A DNA stretch of 24,932 nucleotides from a virus: IMG/VR virus record IMGVR_UViG_3300042556_002125, positions 1 to 24,932 of that record, one strand, 5' to 3'. This document shows positions 13,134 through 19,520 of the stretch, piece after piece. The notes under the pieces are model-generated. The model ran no database searches, was not told the DNA's origin, and was given only the letters and a program-made list of their open reading frames with translations. The first letter of the stretch is position 1. Each line of letters opens with the position of its first letter. Made by a program: the position numbers and the translations under genes.

Positions 13134-13300
13134 GCATCGACCCACGCCTTCGTTACTCCGACAACCTCGGAGCCTGCCCCTGCCTCGATCCGCTGGCCTT
13201 GGGCCGCGTCATGGAAGCTATCTGCAACGGCCACCGCCCGACCCTCGCCGACAAGGTGAAGCGCGCCCTGGCTCAACTTCGCAAACGTCTCGCCCGATGA
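13130..13300 (+). CDS. Hypothetical small early protein
   Basis: A 56-residue protein starting at GTG 13130, in a GTGA overlap with the previous stop, and ending in an ATGA overlap with the next gene. It contains two Cys in ACPCLD and a basic helical C-terminus (ADKVKRALAQLRKRLAR). I do not recognise the family. It is one of a chain of tiny overlapping early genes, which is the main support for it being real. Confidence 0.5.
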   Translation: MSIDPRLRYSDNLGACPCLDPLALGRVMEAICNGHRPTLADKVKRALAQLRKRLAR

Positions 13301-13404
13301 ACACCGAGCCCCCAGAGCAGGCAATCGGAGCAATGCTGGTGCTGACGGCGCTTGCCGTATTGCTCGTGGTGCTTTGCGAAACCGTTGCGAACTGGCTGCG
13401 ATGA
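13297..13404 (+). CDS. Tiny single-helix membrane protein
   Basis: A 35-residue protein with a short polar start (MNTEPPEQAI), one strongly hydrophobic helix (GAMLVLTALAVLLVVLCETV) and a short C-terminus NWLR. It has ATGA overlaps with both neighbours, which supports translation despite its size. No family is recognised. Confidence 0.5.
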   Translation: MNTEPPEQAIGAMLVLTALAVLLVVLCETVANWLR

Positions 13405-13688
13405 AAAAAGGATTCCTCGGACGCATCTTGCCAAAGGGCTGGGGCCGCAAAGGCGCGCCCAAGGGCAACAACCGCGCTGCCGGGCGCAAGCAGGGGCGAG
13501 CCTTCAGCACTCGGTTCGACCGCATTGATGACGCTCCACCGCCCATGAACTTGCAGGGCGGCGAATATCTCCACGCGAATTGCGTCGTGCTGGCCGCTGC
13601 GGTGTTTGCGCGGCCCTGGGCGAAAATGTGGGCGATGGATTTGTTGCCAACGGCGCGGATTCTCGATTTGAGGAGGCTTGAGAAATGA
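13401..13688 (+). CDS. Hypothetical protein with basic N-terminus
   Basis: A 95-residue protein starting at ATG 13401 (ATGA overlap with the previous gene; the longer frame upstream from 13374 lies inside it). Residues 1-45 are rich in Lys, Arg and Gly (KKGFLGRILPKGWGRKG...NNRAAGRKQGR), suggesting nucleic-acid contact, and the C-terminal half is mostly hydrophobic helix (CVVLAAAVFARPWAKMWAMDLL) then basic. No family is recognised. It lies in the chain of tiny early genes. Confidence 0.5.
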   Translation: MKKGFLGRILPKGWGRKGAPKGNNRAAGRKQGRAFSTRFDRIDDAPPPMNLQGGEYLHANCVVLAAAVFARPWAKMWAMDLLPTARILDLRRLEK

Positions 13689-13948
13689 GCGGCGTGTTCA
13701 TGGAGCAAGAGGACTTCATTCGCGCCAAGGATGCCGAGATCGGCGCGCTGCGGGAGGAGTTGCAACGCTGTCGCCTCATCATCGAGCGATTGGAAGCCGA
13801 GATTGCGGAGCTCTACACGGCGGCGAAGCGCGCCACCAAAGACAACCTCGACTTGCGGAAGCAGTTGCAATCGTGGGCCGACGAGGCCGATGCGGAGATT
13901 CAGTTGGCGAAGCTGCGGCGCGCTGAACTGGAGGCTTGCGAGCTATGA
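13685..13948 (+). CDS. Small coiled-coil protein
   Basis: An 87-residue protein that is almost all alpha helix, with heptad-like Leu/Ile spacing in residues ~10-45 (FIRAKDAEIGALREELQRCRLIIERLEAEIAEL) and a second helix from ~50. It begins in an ATGA overlap and ends in another. No enzyme motif is visible. Together with the next gene, also a coiled coil, it may form a helical complex, perhaps a structural or anti-host partner. Confidence 0.52.
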   Translation: MSGVFMEQEDFIRAKDAEIGALREELQRCRLIIERLEAEIAELYTAAKRATKDNLDLRKQLQSWADEADAEIQLAKLRRAELEACEL

Positions 13949-14325
13949 ATTTGTGCAACGCACAAGCGGCGTCTTGTAGGGAAGACAACAACAGCGGGGG
14001 CGGTGGCACCTTGCGCGGTGCGTTTGATGCCGCCCCCGCTAATTCCCTGACCGTAGGCGAGGTTGGCTTCGGGCCTATGTGGCACGATGACGAACCGACG
14101 CTGCGGGAGCTCTACGACAAAGCGTGCCAGAGCATCGTGCGGCTGGAGCAAGAGGCCGAAGAGGCGCGGGCCACGCTCGCCACTTGGGAAGTCGAGCGCG
14201 GCATCTTGGTGCGGGAGTTGGAGCGGTTGCGCGAAATGGTGGCCGACGAACGCGCACGCGACGAAGCCTGCCGCGAGTCGTGCCGGGACAAGGCAGCGGC
14301 GGATGGGGGTTGGGCGAATATATGA
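13945..14325 (+). CDS. Coiled-coil protein with glycine-rich N-terminus
   Basis: A 126-residue protein from ATG 13945 (ATGA overlap). The N-terminal third is flexible and Gly/Asn-rich (NNSGGGG...), and the rest is a long amphipathic helix (RELYDKACQSIVRLEQEAEEARATLATWEVERGILVRELERLREM) with heptad-like spacing. The helical part resembles the previous gene's product, so the two may have a common origin or pair. The TTG at 13936 is a less likely alternative start. Function is unknown. Confidence 0.5.
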   Translation: MNLCNAQAASCREDNNSGGGGTLRGAFDAAPANSLTVGEVGFGPMWHDDEPTLRELYDKACQSIVRLEQEAEEARATLATWEVERGILVRELERLREMVADERARDEACRESCRDKAAADGGWANI

Positions 14326-14885
14326 GCCGCGAGATCCACTACTGCAAATGCGGACAGTCGATTTTCGCCGACATGACCGACTGCGGCGACTGCGCCGAGA
14401 GTGTGGACAACGTGGTTGTCGGCGTCGATCCCGGCACGAACCAATCAGCCTTTGCAATATTTGACGGGCGCGAAGTCATTAGCCACGGCATCTATGAGAA
14501 CGAGCATTTTTTGAGCCACGGCCTGTGGGCGCGCAAGCAAGTCTTTTGCGAGATGATCGCATCTTACGGCATGGCCGTTGGCATGACTGTGTTTGCAACG
14601 TGCATTTGGATCGGTCGCTTCTTGCAGAACGCACAGGTGCAGGGCGGCGATGTGAGCCTTGTCTTCCGCCGCGATGTGAAATTGCACCTCTGCAATTCCC
14701 CCCGCGCCAAGGACGGCAACGTGCGGCAGGCGCTTATTGACCGACTCGGCCCGCAGGGAACGAAGAAGGCACCGGGCCCGACCTACGGCATCAAGTCGCA
14801 CGAGTGGGCCGCGCTCGCGGTGGCGGTCTATGGCTGGGATCAACTTTTCGGACGGACAACCAAACACGGAGGCCCGCCCATCTGA
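14322..14885 (+). CDS. RuvC-like Holliday junction nuclease family (RNase H fold)
   Basis: A 187-residue protein starting at ATG 14322, in an ATGA overlap. Residues 8-24 are a small zinc-ribbon-like cluster (CKCG...CGDC). The RNase H-like core begins at 33: VGVDPGTNQSAFAIF carries the first catalytic Asp (36). A later Glu (77, FCEMIASYGM) and the C-terminal block KSHEWAALAVAVYGW (158-172) match the acidic positions of RuvC-like resolvases, the last with Glu where Asp is common. The block KLHLCNSPRAKDGNVRQALIDRLG is typical of phage members. It likely cuts branched recombination or packaging intermediates. It lies directly upstream of the ERF recombination genes. Confidence 0.7.
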   Translation: MSREIHYCKCGQSIFADMTDCGDCAESVDNVVVGVDPGTNQSAFAIFDGREVISHGIYENEHFLSHGLWARKQVFCEMIASYGMAVGMTVFATCIWIGRFLQNAQVQGGDVSLVFRRDVKLHLCNSPRAKDGNVRQALIDRLGPQGTKKAPGPTYGIKSHEWAALAVAVYGWDQLFGRTTKHGGPPI

Positions 14886-14899
14886 ACGAAAACCAAGAC

Positions 14900-14925
14900 G
14901 GGCCAGGTGCGCTAACACCTGACCC
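14900..14925 (+). promoter_or_regulatory. Hairpin upstream of the ERF gene
   Basis: GGGCCAGGTG (14900-14909) pairs with CACCTGACCC (14916-14925) with one mismatch, around a 6-nt loop. It lies between the RuvC-like gene and the ERF start at 14944. Without a T-run it is more likely an RNA-stability, processing or attenuator element than a terminator. Confidence 0.42.
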
Positions 14926-14943
14926 GCAATTGAACACACACCA

Positions 14944-15504
14944 ATGGAGACGAACCCAGAGAGCGTGTCAAAACCACGCAAGCAGATATGTGCCGCGCTG
15001 GTCAAGGCCCAGAAAGGCTTTGGCCCGGCACTGAAGAGCAGCCAGAACCCGCATTTTAAAAGCCGTTACGCCGATCTGTCGGCCTGCGTCGAGGCCGTGG
15101 TCGAGGCGCTGAACGACAACGGCATTGCCCTGACTCAGCACACGCACCACGCCGAGGGTGGCGTTTGCGTTGAGACAATCCTCATTCACGAGTCGGGCGA
15201 GGAGTTGAGCTTCGGCAAGCTCTTTGTGCCTTGCACCAAGCAAGACGCGCAGGGTTACGGCAGCGCCATCACCTACGCCCGCCGCTACCACTTGCAAACG
15301 GCGCTGGGCCTTGCACCCGAAGACGATGACGGCAACGCGGCGAGCGCATCCGCCCCGCGAATCATCGCCAAGGATCTGACCAAGGGCACCACGACTTACG
15401 CGGCGAGGCTGAAGCCAACACCGCGCACCACGGACGAGTTCCACGAGGAACGCCCAAGCAAAGCGAAACCCGTGGAGGCCGACGATGACCGCATTCCGTT
15501 TTAA
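14944..15504 (+). CDS. erf: ERF-family ssDNA-annealing recombinase with SSB-like tail
   Basis: A 186-residue single-strand annealing protein that would circularise or recombine phage DNA. Residues 35-65 (NPHFKSRYADLSACVEAV...NGIALTQ) and 84-128 (SGEELSFGKLFVP... then GYGSAITYARRYHLQ...LGLAPEDDDG) are signature blocks of the ERF family. After residue 135 the sequence is a loose linker, ending EADDDRIPF, an acidic tip like that of single-strand binding proteins. The start is ATG 14944 after the leader GAACACACACCA, with no Shine-Dalgarno site. It works with the next two genes: an SSB-like protein and a RecE-type exonuclease. Confidence 0.85.
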   Translation: METNPESVSKPRKQICAALVKAQKGFGPALKSSQNPHFKSRYADLSACVEAVVEALNDNGIALTQHTHHAEGGVCVETILIHESGEELSFGKLFVPCTKQDAQGYGSAITYARRYHLQTALGLAPEDDDGNAASASAPRIIAKDLTKGTTTYAARLKPTPRTTDEFHEERPSKAKPVEADDDRIPF

Positions 15505-15536
15505 CCAACCAACAAACAACCAACCGAACACACACA

Positions 15537-15818
15537 ATGGCAATCCAACTCAAAATCGACGTTAGCAAAATCAGCAAGCACGACCTCTACCAGGGCAAGA
15601 AGGGCGTCTATCTCGACGCAATCCTCTGGGAGAACCGCGACGGCCAAAGCCAATACGGAGATGACGGCTACATCACGCAGGGTATCAGCAAGGAGAAGCG
15701 CGATGCAGGCGAGCGCGGCCCGATCATCGGAAATTGGAAGCACATGGAGAAGAAGGCCGACGCACCGAAAGCGAAGCCGCAGGCCGACGAGATGGCTGAC
15801 TCAGACATTCCCTTCTGA
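15537..15818 (+). CDS. SSB-like phage protein with DSDIPF tip
   Basis: A 93-residue protein. The N-terminal part (IQLKIDVSKISKHDLYQGKKGVYLDAILWEN...QYGDDGYITQGISKEKR) reads as a small beta-rich domain, with the K-K-G-x-Y-L and Y-G-D-D-G blocks I associate with phage single-strand-binding-like proteins. A Lys/Ala/Pro linker follows and the chain ends ADSDIPF, matching the acidic IPF tip that SSB proteins use to recruit partners. The leader before ATG 15537 is G-poor (ccaaccgaacacacaca), with no Shine-Dalgarno site. The position between ERF and exonuclease supports a ssDNA role. The fold is inferred. Confidence 0.6.
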   Translation: MAIQLKIDVSKISKHDLYQGKKGVYLDAILWENRDGQSQYGDDGYITQGISKEKRDAGERGPIIGNWKHMEKKADAPKAKPQADEMADSDIPF

Positions 15819-15820
15819 CA

Positions 15821-16651
15821 ATGAGCAACCTCACAGGCATCCATTACCAAATGGACGAGAAAGAATACCGCATGGCCCCGGCCATCGCGGGCAGTGACGC
15901 CAAGCACATCCTGCCGCCTAAATCGCCAGCGCACTACGCGGCCCACATGGCCGGGGAAACCAAGCGCGAGCAGACGAAGGCAATGCTGCTCGGCACTATG
16001 TCGCACTTGGCCGTGCTTGAGCCCAACAAGCTCGACACGGCTTTTGTTGAGAAGCCGAGCGACATCGACTTCCGCACCAAGGCCGGCAAGGAATGGCGCG
16101 AGAGCATCGGCACCACGCCGATCCTCGACGCCGACGAGGCGCGAGCCGTGCGGGGAATCCGCGACAGTATCGCCGCGCATGATGCGGCGAAGGCGTTGCT
16201 GGCTGGCTGCGACAGCGAGGTTGCGATGTTCGGCGAGCATAGGACGGGATTGTGGATCAAAGGCCGCGTCGATGCGCTCAAGGTGGAGTCGGACAACGAG
16301 GCCATCATTGTGGACGTAAAGACCACGAGCGCGGGCGCGGACTATAACACGTTCTCGCGGCAAGCGGCCTCGCTGAACTACCACGTTTCGGCGGCATGGT
16401 ATTGCCATCTGGCGGGGCTGAACGGCCTGCCGCCTGCGCGCTTCTACTGGATCGCGGTCGAAGTGGCTCCGCCGTATGCGGCGGCGGTTTACGAAATCCA
16501 CCCCGACGCGCTCGATCTGGGTGTGGGACTGATGAATGACGCGCTGGAACTCATCGCGCAGTGCGAGGACGAGGGCGTGTGGCCGGGCTATGCGCCAGAG
16601 GTGCAGTGCCTCAACTTGCCGAGTTGGGTTTATGGGAAGGGGGCGGCATGA
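15821..16651 (+). CDS. PD-(D/E)XK exonuclease, RecE/exonuclease VIII-like
   Basis: A 276-residue nuclease that would resect DNA ends 5'-to-3' to provide ssDNA for the ERF protein. Motifs: GTMSHLAVLEP (58-68), KGRVDAL (147-153, catalytic Asp151), IIVDVKTTSAG (162-172, Asp165 and Lys167) and the Tyr-rich helix YHVSAAWY (187-194), in the order and spacing of phage exonuclease VIII family proteins. The N-terminal residues ~15-45 (ISGSDAKHI-like: AIAGSDAKHILPPKSPAHY) are also typical. The ATG at 15821 is 2 nt after the SSB-like stop. The end overlaps the next gene by 4 nt. Cytoplasmic; ERF + SSB-like + exonuclease form one recombination operon. Confidence 0.82.
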   Translation: MSNLTGIHYQMDEKEYRMAPAIAGSDAKHILPPKSPAHYAAHMAGETKREQTKAMLLGTMSHLAVLEPNKLDTAFVEKPSDIDFRTKAGKEWRESIGTTPILDADEARAVRGIRDSIAAHDAAKALLAGCDSEVAMFGEHRTGLWIKGRVDALKVESDNEAIIVDVKTTSAGADYNTFSRQAASLNYHVSAAWYCHLAGLNGLPPARFYWIAVEVAPPYAAAVYEIHPDALDLGVGLMNDALELIAQCEDEGVWPGYAPEVQCLNLPSWVYGKGAA

Positions 16652-16890
16652 CCTGGCAACCCGAACTTTCCTTCGGTGCGCCCGAAACGCACCGCCGCCC
16701 TACGCAAGCGGGCCGCATCCTCGCGTATTTACGCGCAGGGAATCGGCTGACGGCCTTGGACGCGCTGGAGTCCTTCGGCTGCTTTCGCTTGGCCGCAAGG
16801 ATTCACGAGTTGCGGCGGGAGGGCTGGGCGATTGAGGAGCGCACCGTTGAGACGCGGGGCGGGAAACGGGTGGCGGAGTATTCGCTATGA
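16648..16890 (+). CDS. Small HTH-domain protein
   Basis: An 80-residue protein from ATG 16648 (ATGA overlap; the longer frame is inside the exonuclease). Residues ~26-65 (QAGRILAYLRAGNRLTALDALESFGCFRLAARIHELRREGWAIEE) follow the helix-turn-helix pattern of small phage DNA-binding proteins in which a 'L-T-A-L-D-A' helix leads into 'F-R-L-A-A-R-I-x-E-L'. The C-terminal wing-like strand ends K-R-V-A-E-Y. It is likely a regulator or accessory of replication. Its end overlaps the next gene. Confidence 0.6.
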   Translation: MTWQPELSFGAPETHRRPTQAGRILAYLRAGNRLTALDALESFGCFRLAARIHELRREGWAIEERTVETRGGKRVAEYSL

Positions 16891-17078
16891 GCGCACCGAG
16901 CAACTGGATACCCGCCGACAAGGAATTGCCGGGCAATATGCGCTGCGTTCTCGCCACGGACATGGAGTGCCACTTCATCGCCATTTACGAGAGCGACAAG
17001 TGGATCTGCGCGACCACAAGCGACGAGATCGACAGCCATATCACTCACTGGATGGAATTGCCGGAGGTGCCGGAATGA
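16887..17078 (+). CDS. DUF551-like small protein
   Basis: A 63-residue protein whose pattern (NWIPADKELPG...VLAT...WICATTSDEIDSHITHWMELPEVPE) matches the widespread phage and bacterial DUF551 family: W-x-P-x-x-x-x-L-P at the start and I-T-H-W-M-x-L-P-x-x-P at the end. The function of this family is not known. It has ATGA overlaps on both sides. Confidence 0.7.
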   Translation: MSAPSNWIPADKELPGNMRCVLATDMECHFIAIYESDKWICATTSDEIDSHITHWMELPEVPE

Positions 17079-17281
17079 AGCGCAATCCCTGGCTGCCGCA
17101 TCCCGACAAGCTGCTGTGGAACAACAACGGCACTTACTGGATGCGCTGGGCGCCATTCGATCCGAACAAGACGGAGCGGATGGCCTTCAACCTCAAGACG
17201 CACGACGTGAACGAGGCCCGGCGCAAGCGGGATGAGATCGTGGCGAATTGGAATCGGAAAGGCGTGGCGTATGCCCAATAG
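17075..17281 (+). CDS. Short protein resembling an integrase N-terminal domain
   Basis: A 68-residue basic protein from ATG 17075. The sequence (GTYWMRWAPFDPNKTERMAFNLKTHDVNEARRKRDEIVANWNRKG) looks like the three-stranded sheet plus helix used by tyrosine integrases to bind arm sites: strands, then N-L-x-T-x-D-x-x-E-A-R-R-K-R-D. No catalytic domain follows. It may be a stand-alone DNA-binding protein, for instance one that competes with or assists the integrase at arm sites. It overlaps both neighbours (4 nt upstream, 11 nt downstream). Confidence 0.5.
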   Translation: MKRNPWLPHPDKLLWNNNGTYWMRWAPFDPNKTERMAFNLKTHDVNEARRKRDEIVANWNRKGVAYAQ

Positions 17282-18032
17282 AATCCTAAGAGACTACACG
17301 GACAGCCTGTGCTTTGACGGCATCGGCGCGGAGGTCGAGCGGCTGTTTATCCGCCTGCTAACTAAGGCCGATGATTACGGACGCTTCCATGCAGATCCCC
17401 GCCTGGTCGGCGCGGCCTGCTTCCCTCTGGAACAGGACATCGAGCCCAAGCAGATAGCAAAGTGGTTGGCCGAGCTTGAGCGGCGCGGCCTCATCTTGCG
17501 CTACGATGCCGAGGGAAAGCATTGCCTGGCAGTGATTAACTACGGGCAAAGGCTGCGAAATAGCCGCCTTAAATTCCCGCCGCCAGCAGACAAAGACCCC
17601 GAATGGCTGCCAACTCGCCGCGACTTGCCGCAACTCGCCGCAACTCGCCGCGACTTCCCGCCTGAATCCGAAACCGAATCCGAAACCGAAACCGAATCCC
17701 AAAAAGGGAAGCAGCGGGCGGCTGAAGCCGCTCCTCCGCTGCCTGTTTTGTTGGATACCGATGGATTCAAAGCGGCTTGGAAGGATTACGAAGCCTATCG
17801 CAAGCAGGCCAAGCTGCGCCGACTGACCACCATGAGCGTCCGCGACCAGTGGGCCGAAATGGAAGGCTGGGGGCATGACGAGGCCGTCGAGGCCGTCCGC
17901 ACGACCATCCGCAAGGGATGGCAGGGGATTTTTAAGCCGAAGCAAAACGGCACACACAATGGAACCAACGGAGCCGCACACGGCATCCGCGACAGAAAGG
18001 AGCTACTCTATGACGGCACAGGAGATTGGTAA
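17271..18032 (+). CDS. Phage replication initiator (lambda O-like role)
   Basis: A 253-residue protein from ATG 17271. The N-terminal ~110 residues form a winged-helix-type domain (RILRDYTDS...EVERLFIRLLTKADDYGRFHADPRLV...AKWLAELERRGLILRY) as in phage replication organisers. The middle (~residues 113-143) is encoded by two tandem-repeat blocks, 17611-17699, giving a repeated TRRDLPQLAA stretch and an acidic ESETESETETES linker. The C-terminal domain (~165-240) is helical (FKAAWKDYEAYRKQAKLRRLT...). Internal repeats plus a helicase-loader gene next door match the lambda O/P arrangement, so it likely binds the repeats as the origin and recruits the loader. Its end overlaps the DnaC-like gene. 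Confidence 0.66.
   Translation: MPNRILRDYTDSLCFDGIGAEVERLFIRLLTKADDYGRFHADPRLVGAACFPLEQDIEPKQIAKWLAELERRGLILRYDAEGKHCLAVINYGQRLRNSRLKFPPPADKDPEWLPTRRDLPQLAATRRDFPPESETESETETESQKGKQRAAEAAPPLPVLLDTDGFKAAWKDYEAYRKQAKLRRLTTMSVRDQWAEMEGWGHDEAVEAVRTTIRKGWQGIFKPKQNGTHNGTNGAAHGIRDRKELLYDGTGDW
17611..17699 (+). repeat. Tandem iterons inside the initiator gene; candidate origin
   Basis: Five exact 10-bp units lie end to end at 17611-17660: CAACTCGCCG three times and CGACTT(G/C)CCG twice. After a 3-nt gap come six 6-bp units of GAATCC or GAAACC at 17664-17699. They lie mid-gene in the initiator, like the iterons in lambda O. An A-rich stretch (CCCAAAAAGGG) follows. A replication origin is the natural reading but is inferred. 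Confidence 0.55.
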
Positions 18033-18771
18033 CGAGAGGCGCGGCGCAGTCAGCCGCGAACAATTCCAAGGCAAGTTGGCCGGATTTTTGGCCGACTGGA
18101 CGGAAGACATTTACCGCTGCACGGCCTGCGGCACCGAAGACAGGCTCATGCGCCGCAATGATCTGCTCGGCGAGCCCTTTGTTTGCTGGGGCTGCACGGA
18201 GGCCAAGGAGGCCGAACTCAAGACGCGCTGGGAGCGCATGGCCGAATGGACGCGGCAATGTCCAAAGGCATACCGCGAGAGCGACTGGAGGCAATTACCC
18301 TGCCGCCATCTTATCAACGAGGTGCAGTCATGGAGCTACGGCAAGCGCGGCGTGGTCTTCGCCGGGAGTCCTGGCGTCGGCAAGACAAGGCTGGCTTACA
18401 TCCTGCTCAAGCGCCTGCACGCGGAGGGCAAGCGTGTCCGCGCCATGACGGCCACGGACTTCGCCCTGGGCGTCCAAGAGCAGGGCGGCAAGCACAAGCT
18501 GCCCGAATGGCTGAAGGATCTGTGCAGCGTGTCCGTGCTGCTGCTGGACGATTTGGGCAAGGAGAAGCTCTCCGAGAGCGTGGTGGCGCAGTTGTTCCAC
18601 GTCCTCGACAAGCGCATGGCCGAGGAACTGCCCGTGTTGATTACGACCAACTACAAGGGCCAGCACTTCATCGAGCGATTCGGGGAATACGGCGAGCCGC
18701 TCTACCGCAGGCTGAAGGAGGCTTGCATCATCATGCCGGTGACGGCGCAGGAGGAAAGGATGGCGGCATGA
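18010..18771 (+). CDS. DnaC-like AAA+ helicase loader
   Basis: A 253-residue ATPase that would load the host replicative helicase on phage DNA. Four Cys (37, 40, 59, 62) form a zinc ribbon (CTACG...CWGC). AAA+ motifs: Walker A GSPGVGKT (119-126), Walker B VLLLDDLG (176-183), sensor ITTNY (211-215) and an arginine-bearing YRRLKE (232-237). I start at ATG 18010, since GGAG is 8 nt upstream; the earlier in-frame ATG 17959, with the ACACACA leader, is a possible alternative adding 17 residues. No helicase gene is visible here, so it probably captures the host DnaB. Its stop overlaps the HNH gene. Confidence 0.82.
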   Translation: MTAQEIGNERRGAVSREQFQGKLAGFLADWTEDIYRCTACGTEDRLMRRNDLLGEPFVCWGCTEAKEAELKTRWERMAEWTRQCPKAYRESDWRQLPCRHLINEVQSWSYGKRGVVFAGSPGVGKTRLAYILLKRLHAEGKRVRAMTATDFALGVQEQGGKHKLPEWLKDLCSVSVLLLDDLGKEKLSESVVAQLFHVLDKRMAEELPVLITTNYKGQHFIERFGEYGEPLYRRLKEACIIMPVTAQEERMAA

Positions 18772-19313
18772 GCAAGCGTCCGCATTACGACGCTCCCAGC
18801 GCCGCCGTGCGGATACGTGCGCTGAAACGAGACAAATACAAATGCACCTACTGCGGCATTTCTGGCAACGAAGCCGAATTAGAGGTGGACCACATTATTC
18901 CAAAATCTAAGGGAGGAAGTCACCACATCAGCAATCTCACAACAGCCTGCCGCAAATGCAATCAGCAGAAATCCAATAAACCCATGCAACCGAACAACGA
19001 CAATTTTGAGCCCATAGGGCTGCCGGGCCTTTACGTGATGATTTTAGACGATGAAGGCTACATGAAAAACACCGGATACATCGCTGGCATTTTTGAGCGG
19101 TTTGCTTTGTTCCAGTATTTTTCAGCACTGACTGGTAGCCCGACAACCATTGAAGCAATCCCGCTCGATCGGCTGCTTGATCCGCAAAAGGCCAAGCTGT
19201 TTCAGCACAAAGAAGTTGCCGAGCTTTACTACGAGCGTGAATCGCGCCGTCTTGAAGCCAGATACGAAAAGCAGCAGGCCGACAAAAAGCGCCAAGCCGC
19301 CCGTTGCGTATGA
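18768..19313 (+). CDS. HNH endonuclease
   Basis: A 181-residue protein with a clear HNH zinc-finger nuclease: CTYCG (Cys26, Cys29), VDHIIPKSKGG (Asp41-His42), SNLTTAC and CRKCNQQKSN (Asn56, Cys61, Cys64). The rest (~residues 80-181) is a helical, charged region of unknown role ending RRLEARYEKQQADKKRQ. The ATG at 18768 overlaps the loader stop. Its DNA looks more AT-rich and its codons differ from its GC-rich neighbours, which suggests recent arrival, perhaps as a free-standing homing endonuclease. Roles could also include DNA packaging support, but it is far from the terminase. Confidence 0.78.
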   Translation: MSKRPHYDAPSAAVRIRALKRDKYKCTYCGISGNEAELEVDHIIPKSKGGSHHISNLTTACRKCNQQKSNKPMQPNNDNFEPIGLPGLYVMILDDEGYMKNTGYIAGIFERFALFQYFSALTGSPTTIEAIPLDRLLDPQKAKLFQHKEVAELYYERESRRLEARYEKQQADKKRQAARCV

Positions 19314-19501
19314 GCGAATCCCTCCGCGCCTATATCGCCGCCCGTGGCCTCGACGCTCGACTGGTCATGAACGAACTGCAAGACAACGGCATGATTTCCG
19401 ACAATGCCGTGAGCGTGGCCGAGGTGGGCAATGGCGGTGAGTGTATTGGCTGGCTGGAAAAACGCGACCTTAGCGCATTGCGGGCGCGGGATGGCACTTG
19501 A
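19310..19501 (+). CDS. Hypothetical small protein
   Basis: A 63-residue protein from ATG 19310 (ATGA overlap with the HNH gene; TTG 19304 is a weaker alternative). The N-terminal helix (SLRAYIAARGLDARLVMNELQDNGMISDN) looks like part of a small HTH or dimerisation motif, and the C-terminal is mixed. No family is recognised. The stop overlaps one possible start of the next gene. Confidence 0.48.
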   Translation: MSESLRAYIAARGLDARLVMNELQDNGMISDNAVSVAEVGNGGECIGWLEKRDLSALRARDGT

Positions 19502-19520
19502 GTTCCAAGGCTTTAAAACA

